64,000 nucleotides of DNA from Desertimonas flava (GCF_003426815.1 NZ_QKYK01000006.1:62001-126000), one strand, 5' to 3'. Counted from the stretch's first letter, positions 17,568 through 27,465 are shown. Numbers and translations: made by a program. The notes: generated by a model not told the origin, from the letters alone.

Positions 17568-18380
17568 CTAGGGGGCGTAGACGTTGAAGCCGTCGGCGCG
17601 GACGAAACCGGCGAGCACGAGGTTGGCTCGCTGCGCCGCTTCGACGGCCAGGGAGGTCGGGGCACTGACGGCCACGAGCGCCCGGAACCCGCCGGCCCAG
17701 GCCTTCTGCACCATCTCGATCGACGCCCGGCCACTCACGAACAGACCGCGCGCCGGTCCGTCGGCGGCGAGCGCCGGCAGGACGCCGTCGAGGAGCAGGC
17801 GACCGATCACCTTGTCGACGGCATTGTGGCGACCGACGTCCTCGCGGGTCACCAGCACAGTGCCGTCGGCGTCGAACGCAGCGGCTGCGTGCACCGCCCC
17901 CGTCGACGTGAACAGTCCCTGGCCGCCGAGCACCCGATCGGGCATCCTTCCGAGCACGGCGACGTCGATCGACGGACCCTCGGGCAGCGGCGCGAGGCGG
18001 CCGGCGAGCTCGTCGAGCTGGTCGCTGCCGCACCAGCCGCAGCTCGACGACGTCGACACGAGGCGAGGGGCGGGGATCGGTGCCCGCCCTCCCGTCTCGA
18101 CCGTGACGACGTTGAACTCGCTGGCCATCGCCGACCCGTTGGCGCAGTAGCGGACGCCGGTGACCGGGGCGCCGCCGAGCAGGCCCTCGGTGAAGCACCA
18201 GCCGACGGCCAGCTCGAAGTCGTTGCCCGGCGTGCGCATGGTGGTGCTCACCACCTCACCGTCGAGCTGGATCGTCATCGGCTCCTCGACGATCAGCTCG
18301 TCGGGCCGCCGTCTGGTCCCGTCCGGCGTGACTCGGGTCACGAGCAGGCGTTTCGTCCGCGATCGAGCCACGGCCGCCAC
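17568..18380 (-). CDS. fdhD: Formate dehydrogenase accessory sulfurtransferase FdhD
   Basis: About 270 residues. FdhD passes sulfur from a cysteine desulfurase to the Mo-bisPGD cofactor before insertion into formate dehydrogenase-like enzymes. The EEPMTIQLDGE start, the CGWCG loop near residue 108 (sulfur-relay cysteines), VTREDVGRHNAVDKVIG and SGRASIEMVQKA are all family hallmarks. GTG 18380 or 18371 avoids running into the divergent carbonic anhydrase gene; the upstream open frame is not needed. Its likely client is the molybdopterin oxidoreductase at 32709-34961, the only such enzyme in view. Confidence 0.93.
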   Translation of the reverse strand: MAAVARSRTKRLLVTRVTPDGTRRRPDELIVEEPMTIQLDGEVVSTTMRTPGNDFELAVGWCFTEGLLGGAPVTGVRYCANGSAMASEFNVVTVETGGRAPIPAPRLVSTSSSCGWCGSDQLDELAGRLAPLPEGPSIDVAVLGRMPDRVLGGQGLFTSTGAVHAAAAFDADGTVLVTREDVGRHNAVDKVIGRLLLDGVLPALAADGPARGLFVSGRASIEMVQKAWAGGFRALVAVSAPTSLAVEAAQRANLVLAGFVRADGFNVYAP

Positions 18381-18405
18381 GGTACCCGCGGCAATACTGG
18401 CGCCA

Positions 18406-18894
18406 ATGGAGATCGCCCGCCTGCTCGACGCCAACGCCCACTACGCCGGGGCACGCGCCCGCGTGCACGAGGCCAGGCCGAGCCGCCAACTCGCCGTCGT
18501 CACCTGCATGGACGCACGCATCGACGTGTTCGCCGTGCTCGGCCTGTATCTCGGCGAGGCCCACGTCATCCGCAACGCCGGCGGACGGGTGGACGACGAC
18601 GTCGTGCGCAGCCTCGCTCTGTCCAGCCACGTGCTCGGCGTGAACACCGTGGTCGTCATGCAGCACACCAAGTGTGGTCTGGCGGGCGTGACCGAGGAGC
18701 AGCTCCACGAGCTCACCGGCGCCGACATCGAGTTCCACGCCATCGCCGACCACCACGAGGCACTCGCCGAGGACGTCGAGATCATCCGCTCGTCGCCGTA
18801 CCTGACGCCGATCAACGTCATCGCCGGCTTCGTGTACGACGTCGAGACGGGGGAGATCACCGAGTCGACGCGGTACGAGCGGATCCCGACGTGA
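18406..18894 (+). CDS. Small beta-class carbonic anhydrase
   Basis: 162 residues of the short beta-carbonic anhydrase type (like mycobacterial Rv1284). Zinc ligands are the Cys of TCMDARIDV and the His and Cys of MQHTKCG; the Asp-Arg dyad of CMDAR is intact, and VIRNAGGRV is the usual core. It interconverts CO2 and bicarbonate. It is the first gene of an overlapping operon: its TGA shares bases with the GTG of the secreted RNase gene. A weak TACTGG lies 5 nt before ATG 18406. Confidence 0.88.
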   Translation: MEIARLLDANAHYAGARARVHEARPSRQLAVVTCMDARIDVFAVLGLYLGEAHVIRNAGGRVDDDVVRSLALSSHVLGVNTVVVMQHTKCGLAGVTEEQLHELTGADIEFHAIADHHEALAEDVEIIRSSPYLTPINVIAGFVYDVETGEITESTRYERIPT

Positions 18895-20084
18895 TCCGGG
18901 GCGCGGTGGCCGCGGCCGTCGCTGCTGCGCTCGTGCCGGTCGGCGCGGGTATCGCTCTCGCCGCCACCGCCACCGCCACCGCCACCGCCACCGCCACCGC
19001 TTCACCCGTCTCGACCGCCTCGACCGCCTCCGATGACGTCACGCTCACGTTCGACTGGCCACTCGACTGCGCCGTCGCCGTGACGCAGACGTACGTCGAC
19101 GCCCAGCTCACGATCGACGTCGACTACGAGGCGACAGCCGACGTACGAGACGGCGTCGTCCTCGTCGAGTTCTCCGACGCCGTGCTCACGGCCACCGACG
19201 GCCTCGGCGGTGATCGCGACGCCGAACTGGCGGCGTTCTTCACCAACCCGACCATCGAGGTCGAACGCGACGGCTCACCCGTCGAGGCGGCCGGCTTCGA
19301 GCAGTGGTTCGAGAGGTTCGAAGCCAGCGGCGCGACGGGCGACGAGGCGGCCCTCGAGCGGGAGGTGATGCACCGCACGGCGACGATCGTGTGGGACACG
19401 TGGGCCGGCCTGTGGGCCGAGCTCGGGTCGGTCGGCGAGGAGCTGCGGTACGAGGACGTGCCGTACCTCGACGAGGGTCTCGACGAGCGGGTCGCCGACC
19501 TCGACGTCGTGGCCGATGCGAGTGCTGCCGGCGAGGTCGCCCTGGTCGCCGAGCGATCGGTCGATGACCGCACCGAGACCATCACGGCGACGGGCGACCC
19601 GGCGACGCTGGCCCCGTCGTCGGCGGGGTACGAACTGACCGAGGGCGACGATCTCGTCCTGGCCTACGAGTGGGCGTTCGACTGGCCCGACGACTGCGAC
19701 GGTCCGTCGGTCGCCGACGCCACGTCCACGACGCCACCGCCGACCACGTCGACGGGCCAGGCCGAGCCGGACGGCGAAGGCGGCGTGGACGTCGTCGTGC
19801 CGCCGGGATTCGACACCGTCACGTACAACGAGCTGCCACCCGAGGCGCTCGACACCCTGGCGCTGATCGCATCGGACGGGCCCTTCCGGTATCGCCAGGA
19901 CGGGGCGGTCTTCCAGAACCGCGAAGGCATCCTCCCCGACGAACCCGACGGCTACTACCACGAATACACGGTGGAGACGCCGGGTAGCGACGACCGCGGA
20001 GCCCGGCGGATCGTCACGGGCGAAGGAGGCGAGGTGTTCTACACCGACGACCACTACGACTCGTTCCGGGTGGTGGTGCCGTGA
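18891..20084 (+). CDS. Secreted protein with C-terminal RNase Sa/barnase-type ribonuclease domain
   Basis: 397 residues. A signal peptide (MIRGAVAAAVAAALVPVGAG) ends in an Ala-Thr repeat encoded by six GCCACC units. Residues about 40-295 are an unrecognised region with two FDWPxDC motifs, near its beginning and end. The last ~95 residues match guanyl-specific RNases of the Sa type very closely: LPPEALDTLALIASDGPF, QDGAVFQNREGILP (base recognition), GYYHEYTV (general base Glu), RGARRI (Arg) and DDHYDSF (general acid His). The disulfide cysteines of RNase Sa are absent. GTG 18891 overlaps the carbonic anhydrase stop, and its own stop overlaps the barstar start. Expected role: extracellular RNA cleavage or a toxin. 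Confidence 0.9.
   Translation: MIRGAVAAAVAAALVPVGAGIALAATATATATATATASPVSTASTASDDVTLTFDWPLDCAVAVTQTYVDAQLTIDVDYEATADVRDGVVLVEFSDAVLTATDGLGGDRDAELAAFFTNPTIEVERDGSPVEAAGFEQWFERFEASGATGDEAALEREVMHRTATIVWDTWAGLWAELGSVGEELRYEDVPYLDEGLDERVADLDVVADASAAGEVALVAERSVDDRTETITATGDPATLAPSSAGYELTEGDDLVLAYEWAFDWPDDCDGPSVADATSTTPPPTTSTGQAEPDGEGGVDVVVPPGFDTVTYNELPPEALDTLALIASDGPFRYRQDGAVFQNREGILPDEPDGYYHEYTVETPGSDDRGARRIVTGEGGEVFYTDDHYDSFRVVVP
18963..18998 (+). repeat. (GCCACC)6 coding microsatellite
   Basis: Six perfect hexamers encoding (Ala-Thr)6 at the end of the RNase signal peptide. Copy-number change would keep frame but alter the spacing around signal peptidase cleavage. Confidence 0.9.
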
Positions 20085-20473
20085 CCGGCCTGGCCACGTT
20101 GCTGACCGGACCCGCCCCGGCCGGCGTCTACCGCCTTCCCGCGGCGTCGAGCGCCGACACGGCGCGGCGGGTCGCCGAGGCGGCCGGGTGGCGCGTCGTC
20201 GACGCCGACACGTCGGCCGCCGCCGACCGTCGCGCCGTGTTCGCCGCCCTCAAGACGGCGTTCGGCTTCCCCGACTGGTTCGGCCACAACCTCGACGCCC
20301 TCGCCGACAGCCTCGGCGACCTCGACGCCGAACCGGGCACGCTGCTCGTGTGGTCGGGGTCGACCACCTTCGCCCGGTCGGCGCCCGATCAGTTCCGCGC
20401 CATCCTCGCTGTCCTGCGCGACCGCGCCAACGACGCCGGCGCCCCCACCCGCCTCCTCACCCTCCTCGCCTGA
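20081..20473 (+). CDS. Barstar family ribonuclease inhibitor
   Basis: 130 residues. The conserved barstar helix is FPDWFGHNLDALADSLGDLD near residue 65, preceded by the helix SSADTARRVAEAAGWRVVDAD and followed by strand TLLVWSG. Barstars bind and block barnase-type RNases in the cytoplasm. Its GTG overlaps the RNase stop (GTGA), so the two should be translationally coupled, which fits an immunity role for the producing cell. No signal peptide is present, as expected for an internal inhibitor. Confidence 0.9.
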   Translation: MTGLATLLTGPAPAGVYRLPAASSADTARRVAEAAGWRVVDADTSAAADRRAVFAALKTAFGFPDWFGHNLDALADSLGDLDAEPGTLLVWSGSTTFARSAPDQFRAILAVLRDRANDAGAPTRLLTLLA

Positions 20474-20750
20474 ATCTCGATGCTCAGCTCTCGTTCGTCG
20501 CGTTTTCGGGCGCTCCTGTCGCTTCGTGGGTCCTGAACGGTGGAAGTGCCTACGGGGTGTGCCTCTGGAGCGCGCCGGGTCGGCACTTCGGCGGGGCCGT
20601 CGCGCCTCTCTCGTCTTCTGCTCGCGGGAGGTCGGTCCGCTTCGCCGGTGACGGCTGCTGCTCCGAAGGTGACGTGATCGACATCAGTGGCCGGGTGCAC
20701 GCTGGACACCGTCGAGAATCTGGGGCTCGATCGTGCCATTCGGTGATCGA

Positions 20751-20787
20751 GGGCTGGATCGTGACGAAAACCGTCACGATCCAGCCC
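20751..20787. terminator. Strong bidirectional stem-loop after the RNase operon
   Basis: Perfect 16-bp stem GGGCTGGATCGTGACG/CGTCACGATCCAGCCC with loop AAAAC. It lies between the converging barstar and methyltransferase genes. The remainder of the 358-bp gap (20474-20831) has a weaker pair GAAGTGCC/GGCACTTC (20543-20550, 20582-20589) and no coding signal. Confidence 0.75.
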
Positions 20788-20831
20788 CCGAAACATCGAC
20801 GTGAGCAGTACAGGAGTTGCGGGGCGTCGGT

Positions 20832-21575
20832 TCAGGCGGCGCGATAGACGCTGACGTGGCGAACGGAACGGGCGTCGAAGGGTTCGCCACGCCAGCCGCC
20901 CCACCGCTCGACGAGACGGAGGCCGGCGAGACGGGCCATCAGGTCGAGCTCGCTCGGGGGTGCCAGGCGGCACACGATCGGCCCGAATCGGATCCCTTCG
21001 GGCGTCAGCTCGACGTGGTTCTCGTCGAGCAGTTGCGTCACCGGGTCGTAACGGCAGACGTCGAAGACGACCCGGTCGACCCCGACGTGCTCGGCGTCGA
21101 CGTAGTTGTCCCGGCGCACCCACGCGTCGGGAATGCCGGCCTCGACCACGAACGCGCCGTCGGTCGTCAAGTGGTGCGCCGCGTTCTCGAAGCAGCGCAC
21201 CTGATCGTCCTGGGTCAGCAGGTTGAAGATCGTGTTGAACACCAGGTACACGAGCGAGTACCGGCCGTCGAGCCGCGTCGTCGACATGTCGCCGACCGTC
21301 ACGCCGATCGCGTCTCCGCCCGGCTTGGCCCGCAGCCGCTCGATCATCGCCTCGGACACTTCGATCCCGTCCACGGCGATCCCGCCGGCAGCGAGCGGCA
21401 CGGCGATGCGCCCGGTCCCGACGGCGAACTCGAGAGCCGGCCCGGCGCCGGCGACGCGAACGAGGAAGGCGACGGCGTCGTCCTCATCGCCCCGAAGTCC
21501 GTCGTCGTACCGGCTGGCGACGGCCGGCCCGAAGGCCCGGAACGGATCGAATCGCTCCACGCCGTCGAGTCTCAT
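20832..21575 (-). CDS. Class I SAM-dependent methyltransferase
   Basis: 247 residues with the Rossmann-type SAM site: motif I LEFAVGTGRIAVPLA near residue 50, acidic motif II GIEVSEAMIERL, and VYLVFNTIFNLL at the motif IV position. The C-terminal strands (LVERWGGWRGEPFD) are common in small-molecule methyltransferases. Substrate unknown. It faces a second, unrelated methyltransferase gene across an 82-bp divergent gap. Confidence 0.85.
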   Translation of the reverse strand: MRLDGVERFDPFRAFGPAVASRYDDGLRGDEDDAVAFLVRVAGAGPALEFAVGTGRIAVPLAAGGIAVDGIEVSEAMIERLRAKPGGDAIGVTVGDMSTTRLDGRYSLVYLVFNTIFNLLTQDDQVRCFENAAHHLTTDGAFVVEAGIPDAWVRRDNYVDAEHVGVDRVVFDVCRYDPVTQLLDENHVELTPEGIRFGPIVCRLAPPSELDLMARLAGLRLVERWGGWRGEPFDARSVRHVSVYRAA

Positions 21576-21657
21576 CGCCCGACCCCGCGCGTCACGAGCG
21601 CGTTTCGCGGCTCGAACCTGATTGATCGGTCGTCGGCCCGCACGCCAGGCTGGCAGG

Positions 21658-22425
21658 ATGCCGCAGCTGTGGACCGAGGAGCCGCGCCTGGTCGTGACGT
21701 ACGACGTCGAGTGCGCCGGACGCGTGGACCACGACTTCTATCTCGCCCTCGCCGCCCAGTTGGGCGCGACCGACGTCGTCGACATCGGTTGTGGCACCGG
21801 CGTATTCTGCACCGACCTCGCCACCCGCGGGTTCCGGGCGACCGGTGTCGATCCGGCGACGGCGATGGTCGAAGCGGCGCGGCGCCGCCCCGGGGCCGAA
21901 AGGGTGACGTGGATCCACGGAACCGCGGCCGACGTGCCGCCGGCGTTGGCTGATCTGGTCGTGATGTCGGGCCACGTCGCCCAGTACTTCGTGACGGACG
22001 AGGAGTGGACAGCAACGCTCGCCCAATGCCGGACGATGTTGCGACCCGGCGGCCATCTGGCGTTCGAGAGCCGTGACCCGCGGGCCCGGGAGTGGGAGCG
22101 CTGGACACCCGACGACACGCGGCGGACCTACCCGCATCCCGACGGCGGCACGTTCGAGTCGTGGGTCGAGGTCGTCGACGTGTCGGGACCGGGCGATGCG
22201 CCCATCGAGACCCACCAGGGTCACACGGTCCTGCCCAGCGGTGAGCACCTGGTGAGCACCGAGACGCTCCGCTTCCGCTCGGCGCCGGAGATCGTCGGGA
22301 CGCTCGCCGGGGCCGGCCTCGATCTCGTCGAGATGTGGGGCGACTGGCGACGGTCCCCGGTGTCCGATGCGACCGGCGAACTGATCGTGGTCGCCGGCCG
22401 CCCGGCGTCGCAGTCGCCGGGCTGA
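21658..22425 (+). CDS. Class I SAM-dependent methyltransferase
   Basis: 255 residues. Motif I is VVDIGCGTGVFCTDLA, motif II TGVDPATAMVEAARRR, and motif IV ADLVVMSGHVAQYF; MLRPGGHLAFESRDP is the post-IV loop typical of ubiE/Methyltransf_11-type enzymes. Substrate unknown. CAGGCT lies 6 nt before ATG 21658, a variant of the leaderless hexamer. An unrelated DHFR-like gene follows. Confidence 0.87.
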   Translation: MPQLWTEEPRLVVTYDVECAGRVDHDFYLALAAQLGATDVVDIGCGTGVFCTDLATRGFRATGVDPATAMVEAARRRPGAERVTWIHGTAADVPPALADLVVMSGHVAQYFVTDEEWTATLAQCRTMLRPGGHLAFESRDPRAREWERWTPDDTRRTYPHPDGGTFESWVEVVDVSGPGDAPIETHQGHTVLPSGEHLVSTETLRFRSAPEIVGTLAGAGLDLVEMWGDWRRSPVSDATGELIVVAGRPASQSPG

Positions 22426-22518
22426 GAAGTTCGGACGACGATGTCGATTCGGGCTTCCCAGTTCGTGGTGGTGATGAGCCGGCAACCGCCGGACTGATCA
22501 CTCCACCAGGAGGACACC

Positions 22519-23100
22519 ATGCCCGCCACCTACACGTACGACATCTTCTCCACCCTCGACGGGTTCGGGTCCTACGGCCCGGGCGGCGACTGGGGCGGGT
22601 ACTGGGGCAAGCAAGGCCCCGAACTGCTCGAGCACCGCTACGCGATCTACGGCGAGCCTCAGCGACTGGTCCTCGGGGCCAACACGTACCGGGACTTCGC
22701 CCAGATGCTCGCCGAGAGCAGCGAGGATGCCGATGTCCGCGACCCGTGGGTCACCCGCATGCGCCATCTGCCCACGACCGTGGTGTCGACCACCCTGGAA
22801 GCACCACTCGACTGGCCCGACGCCACGCTGGTCCGCGGCGATGCGATCGACGTCGTCGCCCAGCTGAAGGCGGAGTCCGACCTGCCGCTGCGCTCGCACG
22901 GCAGCGTGTCGATGAACCGCGCGCTCCTCGACGCCGGTCTTGTCGACTTCGTCCAGGTGACCGTGTTCCCCGTCATCTCCGGCCGCGTCGGGACCGTGCC
23001 GATCTTTCGCGGTGCCGCCGACTTCGATCTCGACCTGGTCGACAGCCGGACGTTCGACGGTCGCACGCAGGAGCTCACCTACCGTCCGACGCTGCACTGA
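22519..23100 (+). CDS. RibD C-terminal/dihydrofolate reductase-like protein
   Basis: 193 residues of the dihydrofolate reductase-like family (RibD_C), usually NADPH-dependent reductases of unknown substrate. It begins TYDIFSTLDGFGS, contains LVLGANTYRDFAQML and RSHGSVSMNRALLDAGLVDFVQVTVFPVI, matching the family's dinucleotide-binding and C-terminal core. A strong AGGAGG precedes ATG 22519 by 6 nt. Not evidence of riboflavin synthesis by itself. Confidence 0.85.
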   Translation: MPATYTYDIFSTLDGFGSYGPGGDWGGYWGKQGPELLEHRYAIYGEPQRLVLGANTYRDFAQMLAESSEDADVRDPWVTRMRHLPTTVVSTTLEAPLDWPDATLVRGDAIDVVAQLKAESDLPLRSHGSVSMNRALLDAGLVDFVQVTVFPVISGRVGTVPIFRGAADFDLDLVDSRTFDGRTQELTYRPTLH

Positions 23101-23198
23101 CCCGGCTGCCCGACGACGACCGGCCGGCGTGGTCCGGGACGTGCCGACAGTCGACCGACGCCGTCCCGGCACGCACGGTCCCGGGGCTGTGGGGCAAC

Positions 23199-24623
23199 AT
23201 GACCGTCATGGTGCCCAGGCCCGACGCCGCTCCCGACGCTTCCGCCACCTCCGCCGCTTCTGCCGCTTCCTCCGCTCCGGCCGGTCCGCCCGGTCCGGCG
23301 ACGACCGGAGGGTTCGCCGGCTCCGCCGGTTCCCTCCACGAGGCCGTCGCCGAAGTACGACGGCGGTTCGCCGCCCGGCGGCCGCGGAGCGCGGCGCTGC
23401 ACACCCGGGCGGCGGCCGTGATGCCAGGGGGCAACACCCGCACCGTGCTGTTCCACGAGCCGTTCCCGTTGCGGGTGTCGCACGCGTTCGACGCGAGGAT
23501 CGTCGACGCCGACGGCATCGAGTACGTCGATCTGCTCGGTGACTACACGGCCGGGCTGCTCGGACACTCGGCCGCGCCGATCCAGGCGGCAATCACCCAG
23601 GCCGCGGCGGGCGGGCTGAGCTTCGGAGCCCACGGCCGCCGAGAGGTGGAGCTCGCCGAACTGGTGTGCCGCCGGTTTCCGGCGATCGAGTCGGTGCGGT
23701 TCACCAACTCGGGCACCGAGGCCAACCTGATGGCCGTGGCCACGGCGCGGGTCGCCACCGGTCGCAGCGACGTCGTCGTGTTCGACGGCGGCTACCACGG
23801 CGGCCTGCTGTCGTTCGGCGGCGGCGGCTCGCCGCTCAACGCGCCGTATCCGTTCCACGTCGCCACCTACAACGACCTCGACAGTGTCACCGCTGTCTTC
23901 GCCGAGCACGGCTCGCGGATCGCCGCCGTCCTGGTGGAGCCGATGCTCGGCTCCGGCGGCTGCCTGCCCGCCGCCGCCGGGTTCCTCGACGGACTGCGCC
24001 GGCTCACGAGCGGGCACGGCGCCCTCCTCATCGCCGACGAGGTGATGACGTCGCGGCTGTCTCCCACCGGCGCGGCCGACGCCGCCGGGGTGCGCCCGGA
24101 TCTACTGACGCTCGGCAAGTACGTCGGCGGCGGCATGTCGTTCGGTGCGTTCGGCGGCGCCGCCGACGTGATGGCTCGCTTCGATCCGTCACGGCCCGGG
24201 GCGCTGGCGCACGCCGGCACGTTCAACAACAACGTGCTGTCGATGTCTGCCGGCGTCGCAGCACTGACCGAGGTCTACCCGCCCGAGCTGGCCGTCACCC
24301 ACAACCGACGGGGCGACGAACTGCGTGCCCGCCTCAATGCCGTGTGTGCATCCCGAGAGGTGGCCGTGCACATCACCGGTCAGGGGTCGCTGATGAACGT
24401 CCACCCGCTCGCCGGCCCGCTCGCGTCGGTCGCCGCCCTGGCTGCCGCCGACGACCGCCGGCGTGAGCTGCTCTATCTCGACCTGCTCGAGGCGGGCTGC
24501 TACATCGCCCGCCGCGGCTTCATCGCCCTCAGCCTGGCCCTCACCGACGCCGACCTCGACCACTTCGTCGCCGCCTTCGACGACGTCCTCACCTCCCGCC
24601 GCCCCCTCTTCGCCGAAGTGTGA
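23199..24623 (+). CDS. Class III (GSA-type) aminotransferase
   Basis: 474 residues. After a ~45-residue Ala/Ser/Pro leader without recognisable function comes a PLP fold-type I, class III aminotransferase resembling glutamate-1-semialdehyde aminomutase: MPGGNTRTVLFHEPFPL, FTNSGTEANLMAVATAR, the PLP-binding Asp in LLIADEVMTSRL, and the Schiff-base Lys in TLGKYVGGGMSFGAFGG. The sequence departs enough from HemL that a secondary-metabolite or amine substrate is as likely; no heme genes adjoin. ATG 23208 is an alternative start. The last codons form one arm of a terminator-like hairpin. Confidence 0.85.
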   Translation: MTVMVPRPDAAPDASATSAASAASSAPAGPPGPATTGGFAGSAGSLHEAVAEVRRRFAARRPRSAALHTRAAAVMPGGNTRTVLFHEPFPLRVSHAFDARIVDADGIEYVDLLGDYTAGLLGHSAAPIQAAITQAAAGGLSFGAHGRREVELAELVCRRFPAIESVRFTNSGTEANLMAVATARVATGRSDVVVFDGGYHGGLLSFGGGGSPLNAPYPFHVATYNDLDSVTAVFAEHGSRIAAVLVEPMLGSGGCLPAAAGFLDGLRRLTSGHGALLIADEVMTSRLSPTGAADAAGVRPDLLTLGKYVGGGMSFGAFGGAADVMARFDPSRPGALAHAGTFNNNVLSMSAGVAALTEVYPPELAVTHNRRGDELRARLNAVCASREVAVHITGQGSLMNVHPLAGPLASVAALAAADDRRRELLYLDLLEAGCYIARRGFIALSLALTDADLDHFVAAFDDVLTSRRPLFAEV

Positions 24624-24666
24624 CGTCATGACGCGGAAACCTGCCGTCGGAACTCACACTTCGGCG
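24611..24666 (+). terminator. Terminator-like hairpin built from the aminotransferase stop region
   Basis: CGCCGAAGTGTGA (24611-24623, ending with the stop codon) is perfectly complementary to TCACACTTCGGCG (24654-24666). A 13-bp stem with a 30-nt loop. Confidence 0.5.
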
Positions 24667-24680
24667 TCGGGTCCGGCGGG

Positions 24681-24723
24681 GCGATGAGCGATGAGGCCGG
24701 TTGGCGGCCTCATCGCTCATCGC
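24681..24723. repeat. GCGATGAGCGAT hairpin repeat, copy 1
   Basis: Perfect 18-bp arms GCGATGAGCGATGAGGCC/GGCCTCATCGCTCATCGC with a 7-nt loop. A related hairpin lies at 52559-52607, likewise just after a plus-strand gene. Confidence 0.75.
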
Positions 24724-24737
24724 GGCCGGAAATGGGC

Positions 24738-24780
24738 GAGGCCCCGTGGGCGCCGGCCGGAGCCGGGCCCACGGGGCCTC
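24738..24780. terminator. Strong GC hairpin between converging aminotransferase and groEL
   Basis: Perfect 14-bp arms GAGGCCCCGTGGGC/GCCCACGGGGCCTC with a 15-nt loop; likely bidirectional terminator. Confidence 0.6.
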
Positions 24781-24794
24781 GTCGGGGGGACTCG

Positions 24795-26554
<1,760 letters not shown>

Positions 26555-26581
26555 TTAGCACTCAAAGACGGTGAGTGCTAG
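26555..26581 (-). promoter_or_regulatory. CIRCE (HrcA operator)
   Basis: TTAGCACTC-N9-GAGTGCTAG, one base off the consensus inverted repeat (TTAGCACTC-N9-GAGTGCTAA). It lies in the groEL leader, 40 bp before the start codon, the normal place for HrcA repression. Confidence 0.95.
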
Positions 26582-26595
26582 CACTCTATGCCAGC

Positions 26596-26829
26596 GAGCG
26601 CCAGCGAGCAACGCTGCGGAGCGCCAGCGAGCAACGCTGCGGAGCGCCAGCGAGCAACGCTGCGGAGCGCCAGCGAGCAACGCTGCGGAGCGCCAGCGAA
26701 CAACGCTGCGGAGCGCCAGCGAACAACGCTGCGGAGCGCCAGCGAACAAAGGCAGCGGAGCGCCAGCGAACAAAGGCAGCGGAGCGCCAGCGAACAAAGG
26801 CAGCGGAGCGCCAGCGAGCAGCGGCACCG
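26596..26829. repeat. Tandem 23/24-bp repeats upstream of groEL
   Basis: Six 23-bp units (26596-26733) based on GAGCGCCAGCGAGCAACGCTGC, the last two with GAACAA for GAGCAA, then three 24-bp units (26734-26805) ending AAAGGCAGCG, then a partial unit. About nine and a half copies, no spacers. They begin 15 bp beyond the CIRCE element. They read open in several frames but show no codon bias, so I do not call a gene. Confidence 0.9.
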
Positions 26830-26881
26830 AGGGTCGAAACCCACCGAGGCCCGGTGCCGTGGACCCCTGGCGACAACACAC

Positions 26882-26933
26882 GTTCTGCAGGAGCCACAAG
26901 GCCCTCGCACCGCCTCTTTGCTCCACCAGAAAC
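26882..26933 (-). repeat. 51-bp hairpin repeat, copy A (degenerate)
   Basis: GTTCTGCAGGAGC at 26882-26894 faces GCTCCACCAGAAAC at 26920-26933. Its reverse complement aligns along its length with the perfect copies at 52792 and 52853, including the GGCCTT core. Confidence 0.75.
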
Positions 26934-26989
26934 GGTGCCCCCGCAGCGGGCGCTGGCCGAGCGACCGCGCGGCACACTGGAGGCAGCGT

Positions 26990-27040
26990 GTTCTGCAGGC
27001 GCGAAAGGCCCGTGGTGCAGCCTTCCTGCTCCAGCAGAAC
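26990..27040 (-). repeat. 51-bp hairpin repeat, copy B
   Basis: GTTCTGCAGGCGC (26990-27002) faces GCTCCAGCAGAAC (27028-27040). On the minus strand the loop contains CCACGGGCCTTTCG, matching CCACGGCCTTTCG of the copy at 52792. It lies 16 bp beyond the cysO stop. Confidence 0.8.
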
Positions 27041-27056
27041 GGTGCGGCCGCGGCCC

Positions 27057-27329
27057 TCAGCCGCCGGCGACGGCGGGGATGATGCTGACGGTCTGGCCGT
27101 CGGGCACCACGGTGTCGAGGCCCTGGAGGTAGCGCACGTCGTCGTCGTCGACGAAGACGTTCACGAAGCGGCGCAACGCCCCGTCCTCGAGCAGGCGGTC
27201 CTCGAAGCCGGGGTGGGCGGTCTCGAGGGCCTTGACGATCTCGGCCAGCGTGCCGGCCTCGACCTCGACGGTGGACGCACCGCCGGAGATCGGACGCATG
27301 GTGGTGGGGATTCGCACGGTGACGGCCAT
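27057..27329 (-). CDS. cysO: CysO-type ubiquitin-like sulfur carrier (MoaD/ThiS fold)
   Basis: 90 residues ending in Gly-Gly, as needed for C-terminal thiocarboxylate formation. TVRIPTTMRPISGG, LRRFVNVFVDDDDVRYLQGL and IIPAVAGG follow mycobacterial CysO closely, more so than MoaD or ThiS. CysO-SH supplies sulfur to CysM for cysteine synthesis and is regenerated by the Mec protease; neither gene is adjacent. A role as a molybdopterin-synthase small subunit cannot be excluded. ATG 27329 has TAGCGT 6 nt upstream. Confidence 0.85.
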   Translation of the reverse strand: MAVTVRIPTTMRPISGGASTVEVEAGTLAEIVKALETAHPGFEDRLLEDGALRRFVNVFVDDDDVRYLQGLDTVVPDGQTVSIIPAVAGG

Positions 27330-27465
27330 GCCGTCACGCTACCGGTGATTCCCCACCTTGCCGGTCGGGTATCGGCAGCCTCCGTCGACGAAACGGTTCG
27401 CAGCCATCCTGTCGCCGGGCGAACAACGGTCGGCTCGCCCGACCAGGCAGTACTGTCGTCGACCG

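Noticed and set aside
16836-20084. A single 1082-residue protein covering hemQ, fdhD, carbonic anhydrase and RNase
   Set aside because: The frame is antisense to hemQ and fdhD; a real start with signal peptide is at 18891, overlapping the carbonic anhydrase stop.
20474-20750. Additional small gene after barstar
   Set aside because: Codon usage is not gene-like (low third-position GC in stretches), with hairpins and no domain.
26596-26829. CRISPR array
   Set aside because: Units are contiguous without spacers and no cas genes are present.
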